A stretch of DNA of 64,000 nt, from NCBI GenBank assembly GCA_913041145.1, contig CAJWHE010000008.1, positions 1 to 64,000 on the forward strand. The letters run 5' to 3'. Under the pieces are notes generated by a model. It did not search any database, was not told the origin of the DNA, and was given only the letters and a program-made list of their open reading frames with translations. Below are positions 9,510 through 19,598 of this stretch, piece by piece. The stretch comes from an uncultured Paracoccaceae bacterium (GTDB taxonomy: Bacteria > Pseudomonadota > Alphaproteobacteria > Rhodobacterales > Rhodobacteraceae). The position numbers and the translations under genes are program-made. How positions within the stretch are numbered: the stretch's first letter is position 1; the number at the start of each line of letters is the position of its first letter.

Positions 9510-10685
9510 TCATTTTTTTAAAAGGTTTTTATATGGAGCGAAACTAGTTAGCACTTCATTACCTTCTTCCACAGCTGCTCTTTCTGAATCTAAATAAGCT
9601 GATATCGCAGTTCTTAAGCTTTTATTATTTATCCAATGGAGCGATTTAACAGCGACGGGTAAATATCCTCGAGCAAGTTTGTGAGTACCTTGGGCACCAG
9701 CTTCTACAATCTTTAAGTTATTGGATATCGCAAAATCTATTGCTCTATAATAGCATAGCTCAAAGTGTAAGGACGGATAGTCCTCGATACAGCCCCAATA
9801 ACGCCCATAAAGGGTATCTTGACCAATAAAGTTTAAAGCGCCAGCAACGTATCTACCATTAATCTCAGCCAAAACTAACAATGTGTCATCAAGGAGGTTT
9901 TTTTGAACCTCTTTAAAGAAGTCTCTAGTCAGATATGGTGTACCCCATTTCCTTATCCCAGTGTCTTGATAAAAAAGCCAAAAAGCGTCCCAATGTTTTT
10001 CTTGTATTTGAGGTCCCTGCAATACTTCAATTTTACCCCCAAACTGATTAGCTAATTTTCTCTCTTTCTTTATATTTTTTCGCTTCCGGGATGATAAGGA
10101 TTCTAAAAAACAATCAAAAGAGCTGTAGGAATTATTTTTCCAGTGAAATTGTTGGCTGGTTCGGTAAAGAAGATCATTTTCTTTACCTATATCTATTTCA
10201 CTGTCTGTACAAAATGTTATGTGGATAGAGGATAAATTATTTTGCTCTGCTAAGTGAATCGCTCCCTTAATAAGTGCATTACTTCCAGCTTGGTCCCAAC
10301 CTGGTTTAGTAAGAAAACGTTTTCCAGTGGCTGGAGTAAAGGGTATAGATATCTGTAACTTTGGATAATACTGACCTCCGGCGCCTTCAAACGCATGAGC
10401 CCAGTTATGATCAAATACATACTCTCCTTGGGAGTGATATTTTAAATAAAGTGGAGCAACAGCAATTATAGTACCTTCAGATTTTGCTACTATATAATGT
10501 GGAATCCAACCAGTACCTTCTCCCACGGATTTAGATTTTTCAAGAGCAAGAAGGAACCGGTGAGTAGAGAAAATATTTAGTGGTTTACTATTAGGAGATT
10601 CTGGACAAGCACAAGCATCCCAATCTTCAGCAGGCATACTTTGAATGCTTTGTAAAAAAGATATGTCTATATTACATGTGTTCAT
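9510..10685 (-). CDS. FemAB-like / GNAT-fold N-acyltransferase (DUF482, PF04339 type)
   Basis: The 391-residue protein has the DUF482 signatures PLYLKYHSQGEYVFDHNWAHA near residue 80-100, a basic SSRKRKNIKKERK segment, and the C-terminal HFELCYYRAIDFAI...EAGAQGTHKLARGY block. The family has a FemAB/GNAT acyltransferase fold and is often annotated as a peptidoglycan biosynthesis protein, but its reaction is not established. No membrane segment is visible. A RidA gene lies 92 bases upstream on the same strand, a pairing that recurs in alphaproteobacteria as I recall it. Confidence 0.8.
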   Translation of the reverse strand: MNTCNIDISFLQSIQSMPAEDWDACACPESPNSKPLNIFSTHRFLLALEKSKSVGEGTGWIPHYIVAKSEGTIIAVAPLYLKYHSQGEYVFDHNWAHAFEGAGGQYYPKLQISIPFTPATGKRFLTKPGWDQAGSNALIKGAIHLAEQNNLSSIHITFCTDSEIDIGKENDLLYRTSQQFHWKNNSYSSFDCFLESLSSRKRKNIKKERKLANQFGGKIEVLQGPQIQEKHWDAFWLFYQDTGIRKWGTPYLTRDFFKEVQKNLLDDTLLVLAEINGRYVAGALNFIGQDTLYGRYWGCIEDYPSLHFELCYYRAIDFAISNNLKIVEAGAQGTHKLARGYLPVAVKSLHWINNKSLRTAISAYLDSERAAVEEGNEVLTSFAPYKNLLKK

Positions 10686-10777
10686 TTGATTTATAGCGCG
10701 CGCGGATCTTAAAAAATTATATTAATATAATTTTACTGTAGAAACTTTATAGAATTTAATGAGAGTAGAGTTTTTAT

Positions 10778-11239
10778 TTATGATTTTATCTGAAAAATAC
10801 CCTCTATTTCAACAGCTACCCCAAAAGGTAAAGATGCCGCACTAACTGCTGAACGTGAATGACGTCCAGATTCTTGCAATACGTCTACTAAAAGGTCTGA
10901 TGCCCCGTTGATTATTGTAGGTTGATCCATGAAGTCAGGGGTCGAATTAACGAAGCCTGTAAGCTTGATAACCCTTACTAAGTTTTCTAAATCCCCTCCA
11001 CAAGCATTTTTCACTTGGGCAAGAAGACTAATTGCACAAGCTTCTGCTGCTTTCACACCGTCCTCTGTACTCATTGTACTCCCCAACTTGCCTTTTATTA
11101 AACCATTTGCGTTAGAAGAGACTTGCCCAGATATATAAACAATATCACCAACGACCACACTTGGAACATAATTTGCCGCGGGTGCCGGTGCATCAGGGAG
11201 TTTAATTCCAATTTCTTTTAAACGGTTTTCAATTTTCAT
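10778..11239 (-). CDS. RidA family protein (YjgF/YER057c/UK114)
   Basis: The 153-residue protein belongs to the longer RidA-like subfamily. It shows PAPAANYVPSVVVGDIVYISGQ near the N-terminus and SRSAVSAASLPFGVAVEIEGIF near the C-terminus. The usual RidA arginine lies in the equivalent of SGRHSRSAV. Canonical RidA hydrolyses reactive enamine/imine intermediates from PLP enzymes; this longer subgroup is less well characterised. It is divergent from mlaA across a 200-base spacer. Confidence 0.88.
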   Translation of the reverse strand: MKIENRLKEIGIKLPDAPAPAANYVPSVVVGDIVYISGQVSSNANGLIKGKLGSTMSTEDGVKAAEACAISLLAQVKNACGGDLENLVRVIKLTGFVNSTPDFMDQPTIINGASDLLVDVLQESGRHSRSAVSAASLPFGVAVEIEGIFQIKS

Positions 11240-11439
11240 GTTTTCTCCATTAATCTATTATAAAGTTATGATAAACGTATAAGTAAAAGTGATCAAATTA
11301 ATAAAAATATATTGTATTTTTGTTACTAACTTTAAATTCTAAAATTTGTAAGAAAAATAAATTATTTTGTATGGTGGTTTAAGTTTTATTTGAGTATAGA
11401 TGAGATCTATAATACTGCCAATTAAATTAGAGTAAAATA
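11240..11439. promoter_or_regulatory. Divergent intergenic region with candidate mlaA promoter
   Basis: This is a 200-base, very AT-rich spacer between the divergent RidA and mlaA genes. A perfect -10 hexamer TATAAT lies at 11408-11413, 27 bases before the mlaA ATG. The matching -35 is poor (TTTATT at 11385-11390, 17-base spacer). No palindrome or riboswitch-like fold was recognised. The promoter call is from sequence only. Confidence 0.4.
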
Positions 11440-12189
11440 ATGCTTTTAATGCCCAAAATATCAAGAGTACTTGTGGCCTTCTTGTTAATGGTTTTAGTTT
11501 CTTGTGGTTCTGCGCCAATAAATCAGAGCGTGAATGATCCAGCTGAGTCTTTAAACAGAAGCGTTCATAAGATTAATAGAGGGTTGGATCGTATTGCTTT
11601 GCGTCCAGCGTCAAAAGTCTACCAAGTGGTGCCAAAACCTATCAGGGCAGGAGTAAGTAACTTTGCGTCTAACTTAAAAACCCCAGGCATGATAATCAAT
11701 GACTTAATTCAATTTAAGTTAATAGATGCAAGCTCAAACTCTGCAAGGTTTATAGTTAACACTACAGCCGGTTTAGGAGGTCTTTTTGATCCTGCAAGTA
11801 ATTTGGGTCTACCTGAGAGATATTCTGATTTTGGAGAGACTTTACATGTATGGGGTGTCCGCGAAGGACCTTATGTTGAATTACCGCTATTTGGTCCTAG
11901 TACTTTACGAAATACCATCGGTCGCATGGTGGATTTTGCTTCAAATCCCGTGAGATTACTTTCTGAAACTCCTGAACAACAGGTTTATGCCGGAACTCAG
12001 ACGCTTAAGGCTATAGATCAACGTGGACGTTTTTCAGAGTTAGTTGATTCTATAATGTATGATAGTGAGGACAGTTACGCTCAGGCTCGACTTCTATATC
12101 TACAGCAACGAAGAGAGTTTTTACGAAAAACTGATAATAAAGATAATAAAGAATATATAGATCCATATAATGATGTTTACGATAAGTAA
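11440..12189 (+). CDS. mlaA: MlaA/VacJ outer-membrane lipoprotein
   Basis: The 249-residue protein has a lipoprotein signal peptide (residues 1-21) ending in the lipobox LVSC. The VacJ core follows: DPAESLNRSVHKINRGLDR, PKPIRAGVSNFASNLKTP and NTTAGLGGLFDPAS...DFGETLHVWGV. MlaA sits in the outer membrane and removes misplaced phospholipids from its outer leaflet, handing them to MlaC. mlaC starts 6 bases after the stop, so the two form an operon. The inner-membrane MlaFEDB complex is not nearby. An ATG at 11449 is an alternative start. Confidence 0.94.
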   Translation: MLLMPKISRVLVAFLLMVLVSCGSAPINQSVNDPAESLNRSVHKINRGLDRIALRPASKVYQVVPKPIRAGVSNFASNLKTPGMIINDLIQFKLIDASSNSARFIVNTTAGLGGLFDPASNLGLPERYSDFGETLHVWGVREGPYVELPLFGPSTLRNTIGRMVDFASNPVRLLSETPEQQVYAGTQTLKAIDQRGRFSELVDSIMYDSEDSYAQARLLYLQQRREFLRKTDNKDNKEYIDPYNDVYDK

Positions 12190-12195
12190 TTTTTT

Positions 12196-12807
12196 ATGAG
12201 ACTAGTTAAGAGAACATTTAAAAATTTCTTTATTTTAATTTCTGTTATATTTTTTTCTACATTTTGCATGCTTACTGTTTCACAAGCACTTGAAAAGAGT
12301 GAAGCAGAAGAGTTAATTAAAAAAATATCTCTCGAAGTTAACAATATCATATCGTCAACCCGTGATGAGTCGGTGACCATAGATGAGCTTGAATCTGTCT
12401 TTAAGAATTATGCAGATACTAATATTATGGCCCTTACTACACTTGGGCCAGCTCGAAGGACTGCATCATCGAGTCAATTGGAGTTTTTTAAGGACTCTTT
12501 TCAAATATATTTTCTTAATAAGTATGCTCGAAGGTTTCGAGAACTTAGGGACGGAGAAATTTCTATTTTAAGTTCGCGACCAATACGCTCAGGTGTGGAG
12601 GTAAAAACTCGCGTACATCTAATAGATTGGGCCCCGTTAGAGGTACTTTGGCTTGTATCAGACCGTAGTGGAGAGGTGAAAATATTTAATATTATAATTG
12701 ATGGCATTAACTTATTATCTTCAGAAAGAGTGGAGATCGGGGTAATGTTAGAAAATCGAAATGGCGATATTGATTTATTAAGTTCAAGTTTAAGAGGTAT
12801 AAATTAA
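12196..12807 (+). CDS. mlaC: MlaC/Ttg2D periplasmic phospholipid-binding protein
   Basis: The 203-residue protein has an N-terminal hydrophobic segment with a plausible cleavage site near VSQALE (about residue 32). The mature part matches MlaC: LESVFKNYADTNIMALTTLG and FFKDSFQIYFLNKYARRF. In the Mla pathway MlaC shuttles phospholipid between MlaA and the inner-membrane MlaFEDB complex. Pairing mlaC with mlaA alone is a recurrent alphaproteobacterial arrangement. It is convergent with the PBP gene, 14 bases apart. Confidence 0.88.
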   Translation: MRLVKRTFKNFFILISVIFFSTFCMLTVSQALEKSEAEELIKKISLEVNNIISSTRDESVTIDELESVFKNYADTNIMALTTLGPARRTASSSQLEFFKDSFQIYFLNKYARRFRELRDGEISILSSRPIRSGVEVKTRVHLIDWAPLEVLWLVSDRSGEVKIFNIIIDGINLLSSERVEIGVMLENRNGDIDLLSSSLRGIN

Positions 12808-12821
12808 AAACTCGGTGAGCT

Positions 12822-14957
12822 TTATTGTTTGAATAGGTTTTTAATTGACTTGAAAATATTGAAATCACTTTTTAGATTTAATTCTTGGTTTCTATATGTA
12901 CCATTTAATACGGTTGGTGGAGCTTTAGGCCTTATCATTGGTAGTTGTTTATAGGATGAATCATCGCTTATTCTTATTATAATTTCTCTCCAAATCTCTG
13001 CAGGTAAGCCACCTCCAGTCACACCAGTTAGTGATAAATTTTTATCGTTTCCCATCCAAACACCGACGACATGTTGAGTTGTAAAGCCAATAAACCAGGC
13101 ATCTCTTTGGTTTTGTGTGGTACCTGTTTTCCCAGCAGCCTCTATCTCTTTAATGTTTGCTTTTGTGCCGGTGCCGTCCTGTAAGGTTCTGTGCATCATG
13201 TATATTAATTGTTCGGTAGTGTTCTGTGATAATGTACGTTCTTTAGATGTAAATTTTTTTTCCATTAAGGGGGTATCATTATTCTTAAGCCTTAGCTTTG
13301 TTAGGCCATAAGGGGTCACATATTTACCTCCATTTAGAATTCCACTGTATGCGCCTGTAATTTCTAATAACGTATGCTCAGATGTGCCAAGGGCTACAGA
13401 GGGGTTGTTGGGAAGGTCGTTATATAAACCAAGATTCTTTGCCGTTTTAATAACATTATCTCGACCGACTTCTTCTGATAGTTTTACGGCTACGGTATTT
13501 ATAGAGAGTTTAAATGCATCGGTTAAAGTTGTTTTTCCAATAAAGTCTCGTGAGTAGTTTTTGGGAGTCCACGTATTCGAACCAGGTACAGAGATTGAAA
13601 TGGGGGTGTCCTCTACTATGGTGTTATATTTAAAACCCTTTTCAAGTGCTGTCGCATATACTAAGGGCTTAAAGGCCGATCCAGTTTGCCTTTTTGCTTG
13701 GGTCGCTCTATTAAATGATCCAACTTTATTAGCTTCTCGACCTCCTATCATTCCCCTAACAGCTCCATCTGGAGACATTATCACAACAGCAATCTCTGCT
13801 AAGGAGCCTTTGCGAAGTTTATTCTTTAATATGGTGTTTACTGCTCCCTCAGCTTTACTTTGAATTAGGCTATCAAAAGTAGTTTTGATGATAACATCCT
13901 CCATCGTTTTCCTAGTAAGGAATGGAGGAATTGAACCCATAATCCAATCAACAAAATAACTGCTATTGTTAGTTGACCCTCTAGGTGAAAGGTTCGCTGG
14001 GTTTAAAATAAAAAACTGTTTTTCGGTATTCGTAATATACTTTTGCTGATGCATTAATTTTAATACTACGTTCGCTCTTGCTTGCGCTTTGTGAATATTA
14101 TTTGTTGGTGCGTAGGTAGATGGAGCTTTAAGAAGTCCTGCAAGCATAGCCGATTGTCCAATATTTAACTTACTGGAAGACGTATTAAAGTATCTTTGGG
14201 ATGCAGCTTCAAACCCACGAGATCCAGCCCCTAAATATGCTCTGTTCAAGTATAATGAAAGTATTTCGTCTTTGGTGTAGCGAAATTCCATTATTACAGC
14301 AAAAACAGCTTCTTTGATTTTACGCGTTTTTGTTATTCTACGACAATCTGCTTCATATTGACGTTCGCTTTTCCATTTATTTGGGTTGTACTCCTTACCC
14401 AGACAGATAAGCTTAGCTGTTTGCTGCGTTATCGTTGAACCACCGCTTCCTTGAAGTGGCCCTCTTCCAGCCTTTAGGTTAGTTTTTATGGCACCCAGTA
14501 TTCCCCTAGGGGAGATTCCAAAGTGTCTGTAGTATCTTTTGTCTTCTGTCGCCACTATAGCATTTTTTAGCATTGGTGAGATAGAAGTACTTGTTATTAT
14601 ATCACCTAATTGATCACCTCTCCAAGCAAACGTATTACCGTTTTTATCTAAGAAAGTGACTGACCCCCTTGCGCGACCATCTACAAGGTCCTCGTATGGT
14701 GGGAGGGTAATATATATGAAGGTTGCTATTCCAAATAGAATTAGTGAGCAAAATAAAACTGTTCGCCACAGAACTGCCCAAAGTTTATTTAAAGACCAAA
14801 TGAATGGCAATAAGACTATTAATATTATTTTTTGAAGGAGAGGTTTTGAATGTGTAGATTTTTTGTTTGTATAAGGACGTCTTTTTGAATTACCCGACCT
14901 GTTGTCACTACTTTTTTTCATTTTTGATGAAGAATTTTTATTTTTTGATGTCTTCAT
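12822..14957 (-). CDS. Class A penicillin-binding protein (PBP1A-type)
   Basis: The 711-residue bifunctional cell-wall synthase has a very basic cytoplasmic N-terminus (residues 1-45) and hydrophobic segments at about 43-83. The GT51 glycosyltransferase domain carries the catalytic EDKRYYRHFGISPRG and GGSTITQQ. The transpeptidase domain has SxxK in RQTGSAFKPL, SxN in LSINTVAV and KTGT in AAGKTGTTQNQRDAW. It polymerises lipid II and cross-links peptides in the periplasm. The first hydrophobic stretch may be membrane-associated rather than a second true transmembrane helix. It ends beside mlaC. Confidence 0.93.
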   Translation of the reverse strand: MKTSKNKNSSSKMKKSSDNRSGNSKRRPYTNKKSTHSKPLLQKIILIVLLPFIWSLNKLWAVLWRTVLFCSLILFGIATFIYITLPPYEDLVDGRARGSVTFLDKNGNTFAWRGDQLGDIITSTSISPMLKNAIVATEDKRYYRHFGISPRGILGAIKTNLKAGRGPLQGSGGSTITQQTAKLICLGKEYNPNKWKSERQYEADCRRITKTRKIKEAVFAVIMEFRYTKDEILSLYLNRAYLGAGSRGFEAASQRYFNTSSSKLNIGQSAMLAGLLKAPSTYAPTNNIHKAQARANVVLKLMHQQKYITNTEKQFFILNPANLSPRGSTNNSSYFVDWIMGSIPPFLTRKTMEDVIIKTTFDSLIQSKAEGAVNTILKNKLRKGSLAEIAVVIMSPDGAVRGMIGGREANKVGSFNRATQAKRQTGSAFKPLVYATALEKGFKYNTIVEDTPISISVPGSNTWTPKNYSRDFIGKTTLTDAFKLSINTVAVKLSEEVGRDNVIKTAKNLGLYNDLPNNPSVALGTSEHTLLEITGAYSGILNGGKYVTPYGLTKLRLKNNDTPLMEKKFTSKERTLSQNTTEQLIYMMHRTLQDGTGTKANIKEIEAAGKTGTTQNQRDAWFIGFTTQHVVGVWMGNDKNLSLTGVTGGGLPAEIWREIIIRISDDSSYKQLPMIRPKAPPTVLNGTYRNQELNLKSDFNIFKSIKNLFKQ

Positions 14958-15129
14958 TTTTTCTACTTTTTGATCGTTAACAAAGTAACATTTTCCTTGC
15001 TTTTCAAAGTTTTTGTGAATAATTGTCTATATTTTATAACACAGATATATGCAATTTATTGATAGTGAAAGTATTTCTGAATTTTTCTGTAATTAATGTT
15101 ATAATAAAATAGTATCTTTAATTTTTAGA

Positions 15130-15813
15130 ATGAGTATTTTTATGTCTGTAAACTCAAATCTTCAATCGGTGTCAGCATATAATAAGATTAGAGAAGATAT
15201 TTTAGCTTCAAAATTCCCCCCGAATCATAAACTTAAAGTTAAGGAACTTAGTAGACTTTACGATATCGGTGTAATCCCAATTAGGGAGGCTCTTAGTAGG
15301 TTAGAGTCAGAGGAGTTGGTTGCACACGTTGGTCAAACTGGCTTTACTGTTTCCCAAATTTCAAAAGAAGATCTTAGGTCATTAGTTGAAACTCGAATTC
15401 TAATTGAATGCCAGGCATTAGAGCGTTCTATCAAGAACTTTTCTAACAAATGGGAGGAAGAATTAGTTCTCGCTTTTCATAGGTTACAGCGAACCGACAG
15501 AGTTTTAGAGGTTAACGGTGTAAGAGCTATTAACCGGAACTGGATAGCATATCATCACGGTTTTCATCTTACATTAATAAACAACAGCGGGTTACCCTGG
15601 CTAAATAAATTTTGTAGTGAGCTTATTGATCATAGTACAAAATATGGAGTTTTTATAACAGTAGAATACCCTAACTTACCTAGAGAAAGCGCTAAGGAGC
15701 ACAAAAAGCTTTATGAGAGTGTGTTGGCTAGAGATAGTGAAAGTTCTAAAAATTTATTAAAACAACACTATCACGCTAGTATAGATCACATACTTAAATT
15801 CTTAACTAAATAG
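15130..15813 (+). CDS. GntR-family transcriptional regulator with FCD domain
   Basis: The 227-residue protein has an N-terminal winged helix (about residues 15-80: AYNKIREDILASKFPP, IPIREALSRLESEELV, GFTVSQIS). A C-terminal FCD ligand-binding domain starts with LRSLVETRILIECQALERSI. FCD-type GntR proteins usually repress catabolic genes for organic acids or amino acids and often bind a metal via Asp/His residues. The neighbours (divergent PBP, convergent trxA) do not suggest a target. ATGs at 15130 and 15142 are both possible starts. Confidence 0.9.
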   Translation: MSIFMSVNSNLQSVSAYNKIREDILASKFPPNHKLKVKELSRLYDIGVIPIREALSRLESEELVAHVGQTGFTVSQISKEDLRSLVETRILIECQALERSIKNFSNKWEEELVLAFHRLQRTDRVLEVNGVRAINRNWIAYHHGFHLTLINNSGLPWLNKFCSELIDHSTKYGVFITVEYPNLPRESAKEHKKLYESVLARDSESSKNLLKQHYHASIDHILKFLTK

Positions 15814-15815
15814 AT

Positions 15816-16136
15816 TTAAACCTCTTCGTCTATCCAGCTTTTAAGAGATGCTTTCGGTGCGGCACCTACTTTATTAGAAACTATTTCACCGTCTTTAAAC
15901 ATAAATAATGCTGGTATCCCACGAACGCCCATTTGAGCAGGTGAATTTGGATTGTCATCTACATTAACTTTTACAATTTTAATTTTTCCTGCATATTCAT
16001 CCGATAGCTCTTCTAATGCTGGTCCAATTTGCTTGCAAGGGCCACACCATTCAGCCCAGAAATCAACTATTACGGGTAATTCAGATTGGCGCACCTCTTT
16101 ATCAAAACTATCATCAGTTACATGTGTTGTTGGCAT
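15816..16136 (-). CDS. trxA: Thioredoxin
   Basis: The 106-residue protein has the classic WCGPCK active site (Cys31, Cys34), the cis-proline loop [11 protein letters not shown] and the usual thioredoxin length. It is the general cytoplasmic disulfide reductase for ribonucleotide reductase, peroxiredoxins and others. It lies 63 bases downstream of addA on the same strand, as in other Rhodobacterales. It is convergent with the GntR gene; the two stop codons nearly touch (2 bases between). Confidence 0.96.
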   Translation of the reverse strand: MPTTHVTDDSFDKEVRQSELPVIVDFWAEWCGPCKQIGPALEELSDEYAGKIKIVKVNVDDNPNSPAQMGVRGIPALFMFKDGEIVSNKVGAAPKASLKSWIDEEV

Positions 16137-16199
16137 TGTTTTTCCTTCGATAATGTAAAGTTATTTTAAAATGGACGGTATTTAGAGAACTCTAAAAGG

Positions 16200-19100
16200 T
16201 CAAGAGATAGTAGCATTTATAAAAGCTTCTTTTACCAACAATTGATCTAATTTCATAAGATGCTCTTTTTCAGTCCAAAGGATTGCAGTTTGGATAGGTG
16301 TATCTAGGTATATTTTTTTTAAAATCTCTTGATAGGCTCCCATCTGCTGGAGTATGCCGATGGGTACATTGTTTATATTTTCAGGAACTGTCATGTTTGA
16401 TTTGAAATCGACTGCTAAAATATAATTTGGCATAAAAACCAGACGATCAACTACACCTATAACTTTTTGATTTTTTAGAAATTCAAATTTGGCAGAAATA
16501 TTTACCTCAGTAAAAGATTTACTATGAAAAATATAACTCAAATCTTTGTTATTTAAAATTTGTGTAACTTTTTTAGTTAGACGACTTACTGTTGATGGGT
16601 CAAAACCTGACAATAAATCTCGAGCCTTTTCTTGATAAGAGTCGAATGACACCTTTGGTAAATGCTCTAAAAGCAAGTGAAGGCCACTGCCCTCTGAAAG
16701 TATCTGATCATTTGATTTTTCTGTTTCAGGGCCATCGATGGATTTATTTAACCCAATCTTCGATGGTGATATACTAGTGATGCGATCAGACGCCTGAGGA
16801 GCATTTGTTATCAACCATTTTGGCAATTTTGTAGACATTTTTTTTGAAGAGCTATTTTTTCTATGTAATTTAGTGGGCCACTCCAGGTGTGTAAGTCTTT
16901 TACCTGTGTCAACTTTATTAGATTGAGCGTTTAACTTAGTCATGCCTTGTTCAAGTAGTTGATACCAGCAAGGGTTTGTTGGATTAGGAAGGGAGCCGGA
17001 TCCACAAATTATTAACCAGCTTTCAGCTCTTGTAATTGAGACATATAAAAGCCTCAGTTCCTCTGATGCCTGTTGTTCTTGAACTTTGTCTATAAAGTTT
17101 TGTTCGTTTAAAGACCTTTTCTCCGAGTTTGCTTTCCAGATTGGACACCCTTTTAAAGTAAGAATTTCATCTCTTAAAGTGTTTTTCTTTGAACCAGTAT
17201 CTGGAAGTATCACTATAGGTGCTTCTAAGCCTTTAGCTCCGTGGACTGTCATAATTCTGATTTTATTTTCACTGGCATGAAGAGATCTTTTTACAGTTGT
17301 ATTCTCCTGACATATCCACAGCAGGAACCCTGTTACACTAGGCACTTCTGTACGCTCATATTCTATTGCTTGCTCTAAAAGTACATCTAAAACCTCTTCC
17401 ACTTCGGAGCCTAACCGTGAAACAAACTTTCTTCGTCCATTATGGAAGGTTAGTATACATTCTAAAATTTCATAAGGGCGCATATAATCAACCTTATTTC
17501 GTAAATCATCAAGCATTTCCCAAACAGTGTAAAACTCTTCCTTCCTATTGTTTAAAGCTTCATAGAGGTGAAGGTTTTTTCGACCATACGCTAACGTAAA
17601 AAGAGTGTCTTCGCTAAGATTGCAAAGTGGGGAACGCAAAACTTCAGCCAATGATAGGTTGTCTTCGGGGGTAACTAAGTATGATAAAAGAGAGATTAAA
17701 TCTTTAACTCCAAGCTCTTTCATAAGATCTAGTCGATCTGCTCCTGCTATAGGTAAGTTAATTTGTTTGCAGGATCGTATAATCTCATGAAATAATGTGG
17801 AGCGAGTTTGAACCAAAATTAGAAAGTCTGCCGGCTCTATTCGTCTTGTTTTCACTTCAGATGAGGTTTTATTACTATCTACCCGGGTAATTTGTTCATA
17901 ATCTATAAGATTCTGAATTTTTTTTGCAATTTTGTTCGCTAGTTTAATTGAGTGGTGTTTCTTTCCTATTGTGTCAACAGGATCATACCACAGAGTATCA
18001 TATTCATCTTTGTCATCACTAATCCAATCCCATAGATCTACTTTTCCAGGAAGGTTTTCTTTAAATGGAAGATGACTAGGTTGGTCATTTACTCTTTCAA
18101 AAAAACTATCTTTAAAACTTGCATCCACTAAGTTTAAAATTGGTTTTGATGATCGAAAAGAGTGAAGTAAGTTAAGGGGTTGAATGTTTTTACTGATAGC
18201 ACCTAAGGCACTAGAAAAATATTCTTGCATACTATCAAAGGAATTTGGATCTGCACCTTGAAATGAGTATATTGATTGTTTTTTATCGCCAACTGCAAAA
18301 ATTGTTCTATTTAATTCTGCTCGAGCGCTTTCACCAGAAACAAAATCTTGAGTTAATAAGCGAATAATTTCCCATTGTTTTGGAGAGTTGTCTTGAGCCT
18401 CATCCACCAGAATATGATCAATACCGCCATCAAGTCTATATAGAATGTAATTTGCAAAAGCTGGATTTTTTAAAAGGTTTATTGTTTTAAGAATTAGGTC
18501 ATCAAAATCCAGAAGACCTCTCATTTCCTTTTTTCTCTCTAGTGTTTCTAAAAATTTAACAGAAAATAAATGAAGAGCATTTGTTTTTTCAAATGATTTT
18601 AGTTTAAGTTGCATATCCAGAGTCATAGCTACTTTTTCCATTAAGTCCCTAAGTTTCGAGAGGTCTTCACCTAGTGCCTCCTGAGCTTTTATAGTGGGAA
18701 TAGATTTATACTTTGCTTGAGGTAAAAAACTTAAACCATTTTTATAAAGGAAGCAGTCGAATAAAATATTTATATCTTCAATCCCTGGGTTTTCTAAGTT
18801 TAAGTTTGAGAGTTTAGTTGCAAGAGTTTGCATCGCCTGGCTTTGCTTCCCTAAGACTTTTATAGTGAACCTTATAAAGCTAGTTAGCTCTCGCAACTCT
18901 TCGTTTTTTTCAGGAAAGGTTAATCTAACTGTATCAATTTTATTTTTTATATTTACGGGGATGTTCAAGATTTTCTTTATCTCTTCTGGCCCTATATATT
19001 TACCCAGTGTCTCTTTATGTTTAATTATTTCTAATAAAATACTATCAATCTCTGTACCTGAAAAATGAGTTGTAAATTTATCAAATATATCTGCGTTATG

Positions 19101-19598
19101 TTCGGCGATATTTTCTAATACCTCAAATCTAATTTTTTTCCCCACTCGCCCATCCATTTCTGTAAATGATGGTGAAACTCTTGCTTCTAGCGAAAACCGT
19201 CTGAGCATAGATGAACAAAAAGAGTGGATAGTTTGAATCTTTAAACCACCTGGTGTTTCAACTGCCTGAGCAAACAAGCGTCGGGAATTTGAAAGATACT
19301 TTTCACTTATATTGTTGTTAGATAACCCAAGTAGTAAAAGGTTTTCTTTTAACTCGGTGTTGGACATCATGGACCAACTTCCAAGTCGTGAGAATAGTCT
19401 ATTTTGCATTTCGTTTGCTGCTGCTTTTGTATACGTAAGGCATAAAATTCTCTCTGGTAAAGTACCATTTAACAAAAGCCTAGCCACTCTATCTGTTAAT
19501 ACTTTGGTTTTTCCTGACCCAGCATTGGCTGATAACCAAGTAGAGGTATCTGGCTCTGAAGCTCGGATTTGTTGTCGCGTTGCGTCTGAGGTAGTCAT
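16200..19598 (-). CDS. addA: Double-strand break repair helicase-nuclease AddA
   Basis: The 1132-residue UvrD/Rep superfamily 1A helicase has Walker A SANAGSGKT (residues 23-31), LCLTYTKAAANEM (motif Ia), LVDEAQDNSPKQWEII (motif II), GDKKQSIYSFQGADP (motif III) and MTVHGAKGLEAPIVILPD (motif V). A C-terminal RecB-like nuclease domain carries AVDFKSN, the D-x-K motif. With AddB it resects double-strand breaks up to Chi-like sites for RecA loading, replacing RecBCD in alphaproteobacteria. The start overlaps the addB stop as ATGA. Confidence 0.95.
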   Translation of the reverse strand: MTTSDATRQQIRASEPDTSTWLSANAGSGKTKVLTDRVARLLLNGTLPERILCLTYTKAAANEMQNRLFSRLGSWSMMSNTELKENLLLLGLSNNNISEKYLSNSRRLFAQAVETPGGLKIQTIHSFCSSMLRRFSLEARVSPSFTEMDGRVGKKIRFEVLENIAEHNADIFDKFTTHFSGTEIDSILLEIIKHKETLGKYIGPEEIKKILNIPVNIKNKIDTVRLTFPEKNEELRELTSFIRFTIKVLGKQSQAMQTLATKLSNLNLENPGIEDINILFDCFLYKNGLSFLPQAKYKSIPTIKAQEALGEDLSKLRDLMEKVAMTLDMQLKLKSFEKTNALHLFSVKFLETLERKKEMRGLLDFDDLILKTINLLKNPAFANYILYRLDGGIDHILVDEAQDNSPKQWEIIRLLTQDFVSGESARAELNRTIFAVGDKKQSIYSFQGADPNSFDSMQEYFSSALGAISKNIQPLNLLHSFRSSKPILNLVDASFKDSFFERVNDQPSHLPFKENLPGKVDLWDWISDDKDEYDTLWYDPVDTIGKKHHSIKLANKIAKKIQNLIDYEQITRVDSNKTSSEVKTRRIEPADFLILVQTRSTLFHEIIRSCKQINLPIAGADRLDLMKELGVKDLISLLSYLVTPEDNLSLAEVLRSPLCNLSEDTLFTLAYGRKNLHLYEALNNRKEEFYTVWEMLDDLRNKVDYMRPYEILECILTFHNGRRKFVSRLGSEVEEVLDVLLEQAIEYERTEVPSVTGFLLWICQENTTVKRSLHASENKIRIMTVHGAKGLEAPIVILPDTGSKKNTLRDEILTLKGCPIWKANSEKRSLNEQNFIDKVQEQQASEELRLLYVSITRAESWLIICGSGSLPNPTNPCWYQLLEQGMTKLNAQSNKVDTGKRLTHLEWPTKLHRKNSSSKKMSTKLPKWLITNAPQASDRITSISPSKIGLNKSIDGPETEKSNDQILSEGSGLHLLLEHLPKVSFDSYQEKARDLLSGFDPSTVSRLTKKVTQILNNKDLSYIFHSKSFTEVNISAKFEFLKNQKVIGVVDRLVFMPNYILAVDFKSNMTVPENINNVPIGILQQMGAYQEILKKIYLDTPIQTAILWTEKEHLMKLDQLLVKEAFINATIS